In this document: piece by piece, positions 11,794-24,328 of the stretch
Layout: every line of letters begins with the position of its first letter
How positions within the stretch are numbered: position 1 is the stretch's first letter
Assembly (NCBI GenBank): GCA_025890175.1
Contig: JANPYM010000001.1
Coordinates: 2,628,288-2,692,287 of the forward strand
Reading direction: 5' to 3'
DNA from: Ciborinia camelliae
Taxonomy: Eukaryota > Ascomycota > Leotiomycetes > Helotiales > Sclerotiniaceae
DNA length: 64,000 nucleotides
Translations under genes and position numbers: made by a program
Notes under the pieces: generated by a model
Database searches by the model: none
What the model was told of the DNA's origin: nothing
What the model saw: only the letters and a program-made list of their open reading frames with translations

Positions 11794-13115
11794 ATGCCTC
11801 GCTCCGTGAGAATGGCTACGATCAAGGCCACGAAATCGAAGCCGCCTACCAAAAAGAAGAACATCGTCAAGACCAATAAGAAAGCTTCCCAGCCAGAGCC
11901 AACTGAATTTTCTGTGACGAATCCTCTTGATCGGATTTATACGACTTTTACTATTGAAAATGGCAACATGAAGGATGGGTTGTGGATGATGCGCAAACTT
12001 GATAATGGCAAATACGAGGCTGTTAACCTCAGTACCGTTGCGTATGAAGACATTTGCTCAGAAGAAAATGAGAAAAGATTGGCTTCCACTCCAGAAAGCG
12101 TCCAGATTTTCAAAGCCAGTCAGAAGTCTTTGGTTGATGTTACAGCGAAGTTGGATCGAGCCGTCTTTACTGCAAGTATGTATTGGAACCTACGTGCAAT
12201 AACAGAGAATTCAGACGGACAGACTAACGTTTGAACTGCAGGTGGAAAGGTCTTTCGGTTCAACAAGCTTCCTATCGAGTTGCGATATAAGATTTACGAG
12301 TTCGCATTGATTCTGGATACGGGTTCCGCATTGTATTGCGAGCGCTCCGGGGGTTATCGCCAACCAGATCTTGCTTTTGGCCTCCTTGCAACTTCTCGCT
12401 CTATCAACGCAGAATGTGCGCAGTTCTTGTGGAAGAACTCTTTCAACCTGAGTGCTCCTAGCATGAAGTGTCTCAAAAACAACAAGGAATGTTTGATTCG
12501 GAATGTCCGTCATGTTAAATTCACCTGGACCGGCAGCCATACTACGGATCTATTTATTCTCGGAATGATCGCCTCTTCCCCAAATCTTGAGACTTTGTAT
12601 GTCAAATTAGGGTCGACTTGTGTGGAGAAAGGACCCAACAGCTATCCACACTACGTTCGTAGACCACAGTATCTGCATCAAGGCGATAACAGCATTCGAA
12701 AGTTCAGTAGGACCAATGGTTTTGATAAACTTATTAGTCTCCGTGGCCTTAAAAAGGTTATCGTTTCGAAGCATTGGGGACTTGAAGCGGCCATACGCGT
12801 GGGTACTTTGACCGAAGCAGACGTGAAAGCTTTTGAGAAGTTTTTGATGGAGAAGTTGACAACGCCCGTAGCGCCGCCCATGGTAAGATTACATTCATAC
12901 GAGTTACTCATTCACATAAGTTAACTTTCTAACCTCATTCTAAGGTCTTACTTCCCCTGCCTTCCACTCCAACAAGAAAGTCCACCAGGATTCAAAAGCT
13001 CAATGGTGACAAACCAATCAAATACGTGCCAGATCCAGTTAGCGATGACGAAGAAGATTTTGGGAGCGAGGACGCTGACAAGCTTGACGAAGAAGTTGAT
13101 GAGGATATTATGTGA
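11794..13115 (+). CDS. 2EXR/F-box-associated-like protein of unknown role, three exons
   Basis: Join 11794-12175, 12242-12882 and 12945-13115, 397 aa. Introns of 66 nt (GTATGT) and 62 nt (GTAAGA) are phase-compatible. Residues 1-35 are Lys-rich (KATKSKPPTKKKN), resembling a nuclear signal. The middle begins FNKLPIELRYKIYEFAL, the signature of a family common in ascomycetes (2EXR-like, related to F-box leucine-rich folds), followed by LLATSRSINAECAQFLWKNS. The C-terminal exon is acidic (SDDEEDFGSEDADKLDEE). No catalytic residues are apparent. The family is expanded and mostly uncharacterised; a role in protein-protein contacts or ubiquitin ligase recruitment is only a guess. Translation could start at the second Met (MATIKATK), six codons downstream. 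Confidence 0.7.
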
Positions 13116-13744
13116 TATGTGGACACGTCGATGCGCAGATATGCCTGAGACCTTGGCCTTTTGTTGACTGATATGAAGTTATCAGAGGAGGTTTAATGCG
13201 CTATTTCTTGAGCAACTTTTGTTCATGTTGTCTGATATGGAGTTATGGGGGTCCCCTATAGTAGTGACTTACATTACTCAAAATTGGCAAGAGCAAATTT
13301 TGTAGCAGAGCTGCAGGAAGCTTGAACTTGCCATGGAAAGAGGAATATTGCAGTTTTTTTTAAGAAAGGATTTCATAAAGGCCGAGCTAGCATCAAGTCA
13401 TGTTGCTGGATAGCACTAATAATAAAGGAAAATTGTAAAATCTGACAAATGTATGGTCCCAGGATGGAAATACCTAGATTTCCTATTGTAAATGTAAACA
13501 TTGAAATTCAACCTGCTTTGCACTGGCTAGACGGTCGCTTTTGGTGTGGGTGTATTATGGTGGCTTATTGGTCATATTACATAATATAGAAACTCTCCCT
13601 CAATACCTTAGGTACCCGTACCTTACAGGTACCTAACCTATGTGAGCATTATGAGTCCGTGCACGATTGGTTCAATAGCTCCAAGATTTCTAGATTCACA
13701 AAACCAGCAATTCATTCCACTGTGTCTGATCGCAACATATAAAG
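13116..13744. other. intergenic region between the 2EXR-like gene and the COMPASS subunit
   Basis: No gene. Contains TACCTTAGGTACC-like palindromic AGGTACC repeats at about 13604-13640, a common simple motif in this window. It probably holds the terminator of the upstream gene and the promoter of the downstream one. Confidence 0.6.
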
Positions 13745-15526
13745 ATGTCAGTTGATGGACAATCACCTAGAAGAGGCTCTACGTCCTCAGCCAATACCCC
13801 AATCCTCCCACCATTGTCAGCATTTGCGCAAAAGCGCGCTCTAGAGGATGATCATCAACCTGCAGTCTCGTCACCTCTCAACCCAGAATTCAAAGTTCAA
13901 AAGACTGGCGACGAAACACCGGGTGGCGTTCGCGAACGAGCATCAAGGGCCAAAAAAGAATCTTTAAAGAAAAGGGAATCGAAAGCTGGATCACTTGCGC
14001 CAGAAGGAAGTGCAAGAGCTACACCGGATCCAAAATCAAGCTCTTTTATTAAGAAGAAAGCCGCAATCCATTGCATTACTCCTCTAAGATACAAGATACC
14101 TCCACCAAAACTACCGGATTTTGAAGCTCCTCGTGGACCGACCCTCGTTCCTTCGCATACCAAGGTCACGCCAGATGGTACCAAAATTCAATTCCACGAG
14201 ACTACTGACCAGTAAGTTTCCAGCGGCGCATACTCCATAAAAACTTAGGCTTATATAGATAGCGTATACAATAAGAAGAATTTTCGATATACTCGTGGCA
14301 TAGCAGATCCGGCTTTTCCTTCCATTCTCTATTATCGACAAACGGAAACGGAGCCTTTTGGTGCCCGATTAAGTTTTGAGGATTCGGCTCCTCATATGAT
14401 GATGGATGAAACGGCGAGACATGTTACAACTGATAAAGGGTTTAGAATGGCGAAGGCTAATGTGGGAATAAGGGAGGGTCGTTGGTATTGGGAGTGCAAA
14501 ATTACGAGTGGTGTGCCCAAGCCTAAAGCAGGAGAACCTGCGCAAGAGTCACATGGACATGTTCGCATGGGATTTGCACGAAGAGAAGCAGCTCAAGATG
14601 CGCCAGTCGGATTTGATGCTTATAGTTATGGCATCCGGGATGTAGCAGGACAAAAAGTATGGATGTCTCGACCTAAGGACTTTTTCCCGGCAGGAGAATC
14701 GATACATGAAGGAGACGTTATTGGGCTAGAAATCAACCTCCCCTCCGAAAAGTTACATCGAAAAGTCGTTGAAGGAAACTACAACCCAGCAGTTGATCTC
14801 ACGGATGAAGACGATGGTGGAATGGAACGAGCAGATATGATACGAGATCGAGTACCTATCCGCTTCAAAACCCACCTGTACTTTGAACAAATTGAATATT
14901 CCACCTGCAAAGAGCTAGAAGAACTCATGAACCCCTCACCAGTCATATCATCAGCCGGAGGTGTCGCATCCACAAGTCAAGATCCCGGTCCCACTCACCC
15001 TGTACCCGCTCTCCGCACTCTCCCGCATTCATCTATCAAAGTCTACAAAAATGGAAAGTTAATCGGAACACCATTTACAGATCTCCTATCTTTCCTTCCA
15101 CACGCCTCAAAACCACAACCTCAAGTCGGTGCTAGAGAAGGTCTAGATGATGGCATGCTTGGTTATTTTCCCGCCGTATCAGTCTTCCGCGGCGGCGCAG
15201 CGGAAGTCAATTTTGGCCCTCAATGGTGGTATCCCCCACCAGGCTCAAGTGCAGAAGACGATGATGTCGATATGATCAACGAGAATGAAGCTTCTTCGGC
15301 TGCCAAAATAAGAGCAGCGAGCGATCGATATGATGAACAAATCGTAGAAGATATTCTCTATGATATTATCGACGAAGTGGATTTCTGGATTAGGGATGGA
15401 GGGGATAGTGGGAAGGGTAAAAAGAGGGATTTACAATTTGCGAATGGTGGGGCTGCGAATGGTGGAGGGTTAGGAAGTGGTGATGCGGGCGGTGAGATTA
15501 AGGAATTAGTGCAGGATGATGAGTAA
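13745..15526 (+). CDS. bre2: COMPASS (Set1C) histone methyltransferase subunit Bre2/ASH2-like, SPRY domain, two exons
   Basis: Join 13745-14211 and 14263-15526, 576 aa. The 51-nt intron (GTAAGT...ATAG) fuses FHETTD to HVYNKKNFRYTRGIADPAFPS. The N-terminal 110 residues are basic and Ser/Pro-rich. The SPRY domain follows: LSFEDSAPHMMMD, GIREGRWYWECKI, HVRMGFARREAAQDAPVG, DAYSYGIRDVAGQKVW and GDVIGLEINLPS. It is split by an acidic loop and resumes with SIKVYKNGKLIGTPFTDLL and YFPAVSVFRGGAAEVNFGP. A C-terminal helix (DRYDEQIVEDILYDIIDEVDFWI) resembles the ASH2/Bre2 DPY30-binding motif. Known role: with Swd1/Swd3/Spp1/Sdc1 it stimulates Set1 methylation of histone H3 lysine 4 in the nucleus. Length and domain order fit filamentous-fungal orthologues. 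ATG at 13745 sits in an AAAG-ATG-T context. Confidence 0.9.
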
Positions 15527-18500
15527 GGTGATGCGGGTTGTTGGAGGTACGTGGGTGTTCATGTGGAATGGGCAATTTTTGATTTATGGATCTGGATATA
15601 GGTACGGGCACGGGCGTGGGCATGGATGGCGTTTGCTCTCGGTGCTAATTAATTTAAATGGGAGGATTTGTTTGCTGGAGCATGAATGCTTTAGATGATA
15701 GATGTGCGTGTGGCAATTTGGAACGGACTTGAGATTGCTGTAAAGGAGGGGGAGGGGGGGGGCTCAATGGGCGATGATACCAAAATCTGAGCTGCTGAAG
15801 AAGTGGAATCAAACTACCTGAGATTCCAGCCCTCATTGTGTTGTTATTCCTCTCGAGACTACAGTGACCTTTTTAGTGAGACAATGCCAGTTTTCTGATT
15901 CATGAATAGGGAAGAAAGGGGTGCCATAAAAAAGAAGATAGAGGTACTGTATGCAGTATACCTCGATACATTTTAAGCTAATGCTCAATCGGCAATCATC
16001 AGATATGATAACCATCTAATTTGTTAGGTTTGAATGGGGCTCGATTATGGAAAAAGTAGGGTAGGGCGATGGCATTTATATGCTATTTATATCAACCTCC
16101 TCCTTTGCTATGGGAAATATGAGGTATATCAAGATCCTGGAAGGGATGGAATCGTATGATAGTTGTCAGATGTGATATCATGTGAATATAGCTCACGCTA
16201 CTATACATACGGATCTACACCTTATATAAGATAAGGAAAGCACAGTTAGGTTGTTGGATTAGAAATAACTTCATGTACCTGATACGTGATGAGGAGTGTT
16301 GGATATATACCTATACATCACATTAACGTTATAGCGGGGGAAGCTTTGTTCGCTTTAGGGTTCATTCTATTAAGATTGTAAGGGTAGTAGAAGATTCTAG
16401 ATGGAGAAGGATTGTCAACTTTTTCTTTTGCTAGATTGTTTTGAGCCTATCATGCATGGGATTTTCCTACTAGTTTTCTTCTACCCGTAAATATGACTCC
16501 GACAAAATGGAAGACTCAAATGACCTCCACAAGTTCACATCCATGAGATGGATGTAAAAGATGGAGCAAGTGGAATTTGATGACAATCCATAATATGTTC
16601 GGCAACCCTGCGCTTGCTTGGCAGAATTTGGGTGAAAGGCGTTGGATGGCGCTTATCCCCTATTATTCTAACCACGTCCCGATTCCTCACCTGTCAATGG
16701 TGGGGTACCGGCATTCATGGTGTTCGTTTTGGGACAAATTTGAACATATGGCGTGTCTTTCTCCATAGCAGTGGATGTTGATAATCATACTCTGAACCAA
16801 CCTGAGCCTGCCAATGGCAAGTGGCTGTTTTTGACACTTCTCAAGGTGAGGGGGCCTGGTCTGTATAAAATTAAGTATAGGTATCTCTCCGTATACCGGT
16901 ATCTGACAGAATTGTGGGGGAAAGACTAATTTGCCTGCCTAGGTATGTTTGGGTCAAGCCAAGCTACATTTTGAGCGGACAACCTAAGATAATCAATCCA
17001 CTTGAGGTGGGAGATCAGTCACCTAGGGTTTGGGTTTGTGAGTGGATAAATATTAAAGTGTTCCTAGGGTCCTCATGTAGAAGACAGCAATAGACAAGAC
17101 AAAAGATTGCAGTAGACATTACTTGCCGTTGTTAGGGATCAATATGGCATACATAGCCTCAGCATCGTACACATAATAATAATCAACCTCTCTACACCCT
17201 ACATCAAGAATCCCACCCTCACCGTTCTCTCAGCTCATAACTCGGTCTATACGGTAGCGCGAAGACACAACAATACCCACTTGGCATAGTAATCTTATAT
17301 GATATAAAGGGTACGCACACATGGGATTGAGTCCCTGTAGTAGGTTTTGATATCGGGAATTCTCGATACTCAGTAAAATTCTTTACTGTAAATCCTCTTA
17401 CAATTGTATGATCTTCGTCTAGGGGTCCAATCCGATGTGTCCATACCCTTTACATGGAAAGCCATACTGTGAGTGATAAGGTTTGAGAGAAAATATAAAC
17501 AGGAGCAGCTAGTAAGGGCTGGATATGGCCATCGCTACCTACCTAGGGAAAGTTTTTATTCTTATACTTTCTAGCGGCAAGAGTACCGGGACTTGATCTT
17601 CCTGTCTAATTTCGTGCTTCAGCCATAGATCTGGGGATATCATCCCTGCAAAACAGTTTTGAGAATCATAATATGCATTACCTAGTCATTCGGGTTTGTT
17701 GTCTTCCGGGATGAAACAAGATCGTGCGTGGTGGTAAGATCATGCAAAGATCGCTGGTGAGAATGGTTCCTATTATTAGAGAGAGGTCTTTGACCCTTTA
17801 GAGAGGTAATAAACTAGCTATTTCCTTGAACACCTAAAAAGATCTGCCTTGAAAAAGTAGTAAGGGCCTTCACAGGCACTTTATTACCCCTTTCAAAGTT
17901 ATCACTGACAATACACTACACAATTGGAAATGCTGTTAGTAACTTAACAATTGCATTTCTTATATTTACTTTGAAGCAATTTTTAACGTGTTTATCAATA
18001 AAATGGTCTAAAACATACTCAAACTCGTTTCCACCTTGATAAATCAAAAACCTATATAAAGCTACATCAAATTTAAGCGAGGTGGTTTCAACTACCTATT
18101 TACAGCCTCTCCCAGTATCTCAGCCATTAGAGATAGCTACCTAGGTAATTTCTTGCCTCTCTACAGAGTAGAGACCTCTATTATTGTGAACAGCATTGCT
18201 ATTACCTATCCACGTTGTAGCTCGTTTACCGGGAAACACCCTATCCGAGTACGAAAGCCGGTCGACACCTGGGGATAGTCCGGGCATACAGGAGTGCAAG
18301 TATCCACAAGGCTGTAGACTCGAGGGGGTGGAAATTGGAATCGTGGAAGGATAAAAAACTTTTTGGCGGAGTTTACCCGCTTTTTCACACTAGCGCATTG
18401 GCTGTCCTGGGAGCTGGAGACGGGAGTTTGTAGTCTAGCGTGTCTTGGTCTCTACTAATTTAGTCTATATGTGAGCTAAACAGTTCTATAAATCCATAAT

Positions 18501-19825
18501 ACCATCAGTTATAAACAGTCAAGTAAAGTATAAACCATGAAGTTTCCATGAAATCCGATAATGAATGTATCTTACCAAGCCCAGGGAGGAATGAACGATA
18601 CCGGAGCTGCCTCACTTCAGGATGAGTTTATCAGTCAAACTATCTAGGTACTAGGGACTATGGTGACCGAGTCACAATGCACATTGATCAATATATTAAA
18701 AGTTAGAGTTCTATATTATTACCTATTCATAATTTCATATTGCTTGGCAAAGAATTGAACTCTAAATAATACTTAACTGTATGAATCTATGATAGTCTGT
18801 ATCACGATAATGCAGTCGTTCCCGTTGACCACTCTCCTCTACGCATGGTAGACAGGATTCCTAGCCTAACCTTACCCGCTATTTCGCTTAGAAGCGTTGA
18901 AACTTAAAACCAAATGGAGCCCCGGCCACCAGAATAATAGATTAATAATACTTGGAAAGCTCACACAGTAGTCATACACTGCCATACAATATTAATAATG
19001 CAGGAACGAGCCCATTTGGGGACGTTAGGGAAAACCTTATTTGATCTTCAAATCAACAAATCATATCATCAAATCAACAAGATGAAAGAAAAGACTTGTT
19101 CAGTACGTACAACGAGTACATCAAGTACAACGTGTACAACGTGTACATGCAACCCAAACCGTAAGATCTTACAATAGGTAATCCCCCTCGGTTCCATATA
19201 TCCTGCTGTTGCGTTTGCTTTGGCTTTGGCTTTGGCTTTGGCTTTCCCCTTTCTCCCCCTTTCCCTTTCCCTCTCCCTCTTCCTCTCCCTTTCTCTGTCC
19301 CTTTCCCTCCCTTTCCCTTTCCCTTTCCCAATCGTCACCTAGCTAGTAAGGTTAAGGTTAATGTCACATCTTCTTCAAGCTTTGAGATGTAAATTGTACC
19401 TCACCTTAGTCTCAGCCTCAAGCGGGGGTGCCCTGAAGATATTTGTATACAGAAGACGCTCGCTCGGATAAGGTCTAGTCTTTCCGAAAGCTTCTTGGTG
19501 GCATCCATGCATCCATGGCCTTAGCCGATATTTTTCTTGGCTCGCTCAATTGAATGGTGGAATGAAGGATCTACGTCTACTTACATATACTTACAAACCT
19601 ACCTTTTTAAAAAGAATATTTCGGCTTTCTTTCCTTGATAGATTGATTCTTTTCGGACTTTTCGAGTCAATCTACTCAAGAGGGGTCAACGTGAGGCCGG
19701 CGTTGAGATATCAAAATATACTTCGGGTCGATCTTCCACTCTTGGTACCTCTACAGACATGGATAGTAGAAAACCCAAACACCGTTCGTCTCCACCGAAT
19801 ACATCTTCGTGGCATACTGTAAGCA
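15527..19825. other. 4.3-kb gene-free region
   Basis: No coding sequence could be supported. The open frames are short and lack splice-compatible partners or recognisable motifs. The DNA has many ACCTAGGTA-type palindromes, an AGAGGTCTTTGACC-type repeat near 17780, and polypurine/polypyrimidine DNA at 19200-19330. It may hold old transposon debris or non-coding transcripts; I cannot tell. Confidence 0.5.
19205..19330. repeat. GGCTTT and CCCTTT tandem tract (polypyrimidine)
   Basis: About six GGCTTT-like hexamers run from about 19215 to 19245, followed by an almost pure C/T stretch of CCCTTT and CCCTCT units to 19330. Both strands give Lys/Gly or Arg/Glu-rich low-complexity open frames that should not be taken as genes. 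Such mirror-like homopurine tracts can form triplex (H-) DNA. Confidence 0.85.
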
Positions 19826-22800
19826 ATGTTGGCTGATTTAAATATAGGAACTGCATGTGATGCATGCAAACACATGAAGGTAATTCATTCTCAAAGTCCC
19901 CTTGCATTGTATCTATCATTTTACTCATGGTAATTAGATTAAATGTGAATGGGATCAAGAAGAAAAATGCAATCGCTGCTTTGGACGGGAGAGAGAGTGT
20001 ACCTTCACGACGAAGGAGAGGAAAAAGAGAGAGAGGAAGAAGTATGAAGCGATCCCAATTACAATCAGCGCATCTAACTGATGTATAGGGGTAACCATAT
20101 TTCTCTCTTGGAAGATAGACTGAAGCGTATGGAGCATGCTATGACGGACTCGGGACTCAGCATCGATTCTTCTGGCATTGAAAAACAGCCACTAGAAGAG
20201 ATAAAAGACCCAGCTGGGATGTTTGAAAGATTCTCTACCCTTAATATGAATAAAAACGGAAGTGAAGAATTTGTGGGTAAGTAAAATCTTGGATCACGCT
20301 CAATAATCCTTTTGTTAAATACCATCACTGGCAGGTGCGGCTTCGGGATTTTCTATATTTTCTCCAAAAGGCCTTCAACTCATTAGCAAGATTACTGGAA
20401 ATGACGATTTTACACACTTCATACGTTCTATAGGCAATAGAAGAATGAATCAATACTCCATACCCCCATCGTTATGGTATGCGATGCCTGATGAAAAACA
20501 CAAATCTCTTCCCCCAAAAGAAATTGCGGATCAGGCTCTGGAATGTAAGTTCATCGACCATTTTCGTTCAATACAAAATCATAATTCGTGTTTTCAGTTC
20601 TTTTTGACACGCTGATGCCTTCGTTTCCTTTATTCGACCGAAAGACGTTCATGGAACGGTACTCGAGCCAATATCCGGTTAAATGTTCGGAAGACCCTGC
20701 TTGGTATGCCTGCCTCAATGTCTGTTTTGCTATTGCTTCGATTATACGCAAGGAAGCTTTACCTGGGACTTCACCTCCAAGTTCAAACTCTCCTAAACCA
20801 GCAGGAGGACTGGAAAACTTGCCATGGTGGAGATGGCTTCGAAACGCAGCTAGTACCTTTGCCGACTTGCAATTTCTCCCCCCTTCCCTAACAGCTGTAC
20901 AGGCAATGGCCGGACTAGTGAGTAACTCTCACTCTCATCCTCCCTCGTTCCGGGATGTATTAACCCTGTGGTAGGCATTTATTCTAGATACATTCGCAGA
21001 TCCATACCCATGCTCGGTTGTATCTGCAGCAACACTTCGAGCTGCACAAACTATTGGACTTCATCGTAAGCTATCTTACTCTAGCCCTGAAATGGAGCAA
21101 AGACGTAACGTCTTCTGGATTGCTGTCATGATTGAACGTGGCGTGGTCATTCGTCATGGTCGCCCATCGGTGATTCATGATGAAGATATTGGGGTTGACC
21201 TACCACCTGAGAGCCAATATCCAAAAGACCCCGACGGAAGATCTATTACATTTCGACATAGTGCCACGTTATCTCTACTTCGTGGTCGAATATACAATAG
21301 ACTGTACTCCGCGAAATCATTCACAAAATCCAAAACCGAGAGATTAAAAATAGTTGGGATGCTGGATGAGGAACTTCAACAATGGTGTGAGACAATCCCG
21401 ACTGAAGTTCGGCCAGGTAAACCTTTGAAATGCGATGGAAATGATGTGGTTTCCGTGGTTTGTATGCAATGGGGCTATTATCAGTGTCTTAGTACCATCC
21501 ACAGAGCATCATTATATTATGGCCCAGGATGTCTGGAATTGGATGGCGATAAATCTCAAGGCAAACCCGATCCCACATTGAATCCACGTGTATACGCCAG
21601 TGCTGCGATCTGTGTCAATGCAGCAAGGAGAACAATCAATTTACTGGATGCTTGTACAAGGTTGTCAACTCCGTTGGAGGGAAATGTTTTACGGCAAGTG
21701 AAGTATATCCATTGAAACTTAACTTATACTGATAACTGGCCTTTTAGCATGTCTATCCACTATGCACTTGCAGCATGTGTTACGCTTTTCGCAAATATTC
21801 TCCATCATCCACTCTATCCACAAGCAGAATCCGACCTCCAGTTGATGAATGATGTGGTATCATTTCTTTCTAGCTTCGAAGATCAAGGTTCAGCCGTCAA
21901 CCACCCAGCAATTCCGTTATTTCAAGAAATCAATCGTGTTGCTCTGAAGCATGTCATCAAGGCACAACATAAAGCTCCAAATTATACTAAGAGATCACGA
22001 GCTACATCTCGTGATACTGACGAACCGAATACGGAAAGTGATGAATCAGATGATGAAGACTATAAGACGGAGGAGTCGGCACTTAGTAGGGCGGATTCTG
22101 AGGTATAAGCATGATCTATTGTCCGGGATGGTTATGGAGAGCTAACTTTTATCCAGATTCGATATGCAGAATCTTCGATATCAGCCGAAAACCCTGCAAG
22201 AAATCAAATGTCTCCTTTTCCTCCGGCACAACCACCCTCCAATATTCCACCAGAGTTGCAGCCATTTGAATTTAACCCCTCAATTTATGATTCAGGAAGT
22301 ATTCCTGTATCCATGCAACAAACTCACAATATCCAACCAACGGCACACAATTCTCACCAATCTCCTCACTACTACGATACAAATACTCAACCTCAACCTC
22401 AACACCACACCAACCTTCCTGGTCCAGAGCATCAACATCCACATATCCTCTTTCCCAATAATTACTACCAAGGTACACATGACCCTCACCTGGGAACCGA
22501 ACCTCCATCTTACCCCTCGCATTCTTACATGCACACATCGCACCCCGCGACAACTTTCTATCCTTCTTCTTCGAACATTGACCCACACCCACACCCACAT
22601 CCGCACCCACATCTACACCACTCCAATCCATTTACGAATCCAATGAGGAATCCAGACGCCAACCCTCAACATCTCGGAGGAGAAACAGAAGAATCTCTGA
22701 TTGCGCAAGATGGGAATTGGTTTTTCCCCATGGTTGTTAGTCCGTGGTCCTTTGGGGAGGGCTCGGAGATCCATCTTGATGGTCTGGGTGCGGGTGCACA

Positions 22801-22876
22801 TGGTGGTGAGACTTGGGGAAATAATGTAAATAATGGGGAGGGAGGTGCAATGGGAGGTTGGGGTGATCATGGGTGA
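19826..22876 (+). CDS. Zn2Cys6 fungal-specific transcription factor, eight exons
   Basis: Join 19826-19879, 19938-20041, 20089-20276, 20335-20544, 20598-20917, 20975-21702, 21748-22102 and 22157-22876; 892 aa. All seven introns (45-58 nt) keep the phase. The first ATG in frame with the cluster is at 19826 (MLADLNIGTACDAC). Cysteines 11, 14, 21, 29, 32 and 39 fit C-x2-C-x6-C-x7-C-x2-C-x6-C, the binuclear zinc cluster that binds CGG half-sites. A basic linker (KERKKRERKK) and a short coiled coil (LLEDRLKRMEHAM) follow. The central fungal_trans domain has LMPSFPLFDRKTFMERY, ATLRAAQTIGLHRKLS and RRNVFWIAVMIERG. The C terminus is Pro/His/Asn-rich with an HP repeat (about 22577-22620) and Gly/Asn-rich end, likely an activation region. 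Nuclear regulator; target pathway unknown. The short first exon is easily missed by gene finders. Confidence 0.85.
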
Positions 22877-22959
22877 TGAATTTTGTTGTTGTGTTTTGTG
22901 TAGCTTCATCACATGATTTCCAAGACTGATTCGGATTCTTTGGTGACTCCTGCATTTAA

Positions 22960-23105
22960 CCGATTGATTGTTTGTGAACTCCAATTATTCATCTATCCAT
23001 CCATTCATTCATCTATCCATCCATCTATCCATTCATCTATCCATCCACTTATTAATTCATCCATTCATCTATTCATTCATCCATCCATCCACCCATCTGC
23101 CCACT
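22960..23105 (+). repeat. CATC/ATTC tetranucleotide repeat
   Basis: Imperfect tetramer array of CATC and ATTC units (ATCCATCCATTCATTC style) in the 3' flank of the transcription factor gene. It reads as Ile/His/Pro/Ser low-complexity frames with no biological support. Confidence 0.9.
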
Positions 23106-23312
23106 CTGACATTCATTCTTTCATTAATTTTCAGATGCATATCCTTCCCCCTTAAGACCCAGAAGAAGCTGAGCAGCCATAACATCCCTTTCATCCTCTC
23201 TTTTCATACCCACCAGTACCGTAGCTGCCATGATAGTGCTCTGGTCATTTTCTCTTGGGTTGCTAGCCAGATCCTACAATAACAACAATAAAATCAGTCC
23301 ACCGTCACCACA

Positions 23313-23890
23313 TCAAAAATGCGACCAGAAATCCACACATACCAACAAAGTAGCAGCAGCAGCAGCGACGGCCAATCCCTCGTTCTTCGCCACCAGCTCT
23401 TTCATCTCCCCCCTGGTCCGACAATACCTGCTGTCAAGACAGCGGGGACCCTTGAGATCTTTCTCGCGAACAAAGATGGCATTGTACTGGGGGAGTACTT
23501 GTGCATATGTAAGGGGTGACTGGTGGTTTGGGAGGTATCGTAGTTGATCGACCCCGGCTCTCCCTGGAGGTGAATGTTAGTTGGATGATTGATTAATGTT
23601 ATTAATGACTGGAAGATGGAGCTAGTGGACTAATCTATGCATGCCAATATATAGGTATATATATATGGCTGTATCATGCAATTGTCTGCTGCAAGATGCC
23701 AGACTATCTATATGTATGTATTCAAGATAGCCTGGATTAAAATCCAGATGTGTGTATGTGTGTGTAGGTAGGAACTATGTTTTGGGTATAAGGAGAACTT
23801 ACAATTGTATAGCTTAATATACCTTGCTTTATCCTTTTCATTCAAATAGGTCAAGCTGGCAGGTTGTTCGTAGAATTCTGGAGTAGCCAT
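23313..23890 (-). CDS. candidate small hypothetical protein, two exons
   Basis: Tentative model: complement of join 23313-23563 and 23803-23890, 112 aa. Exon 1 starts MATPEFYEQPASLTYLNEKD and ends at a GTAAGT donor (23802). A CTCCAG acceptor at 23564 restores the frame, giving about 80 codons without a stop that include TYAQVLPQYNAIF and MKELVAKNEGLAVAAAAATL before TGA. The 239-nt intron is long for this window, and an overlapping plus-strand frame (23319-23519) is also open, so only one, or neither, may be real. No family recognised. The Ala-rich C terminus comes from GCT repeats. Comparison with related genomes would settle it. Confidence 0.25.
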
Positions 23891-24328
23891 TTTTTGTTTC
23901 AGGATATATGATTGATTGTCAAGGTTTTTGGAATTCTTGAGTTGGCTGCTTGATTTGTTTCTTCTTGATCTTTCTTGTTGGCCAATAGTTGTGAAGCCCC
24001 TTCGGTTACTTCTCCGGCGGAAAAGCAACAACCGTAGCAACCATAACAACCATCACAACCATCATCAGATGATAACCATAATCAACAGACAATAAGATGA
24101 CTGGATGGGTGATCAAAATACATACAGGGAAGTATTTTGATGAAACGCCCTTATTGTTCCATTACACTATAGTGTGTATTTTTCGCAAGAGGATTCCGCA
24201 GTAACCCAACTAAAAATGCGAACAAAACTGAGAAAGCAGTCAAACTTCATATTTCATCATGTTAGTGGTATCCTTCGTATCCATCATATCGTATTATTAT
24301 AGTCATCCATCATTCCTTTCAATTCCCA
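23891..24328. other. intergenic region, no gene seen
   Basis: Contains an ACAACC/CCATAA-rich stretch near 24027-24070 and converges on the 3' end of the one-TM gene. Nothing else supported. Confidence 0.5.

Noticed and set aside
19069..19338. Lys/Gly and Arg/Glu-rich minus-strand frames
   Set aside because: Reading of the CCCTTT/CTCT polypyrimidine tract.
19550..19822. 90-codon frame just upstream of the Zn2Cys6 gene as its first exon
   Set aside because: Splicing it to the zinc cluster would need an intron of only about 29 nt in the wrong phase; the in-frame ATG at 19826 gives a clean start.
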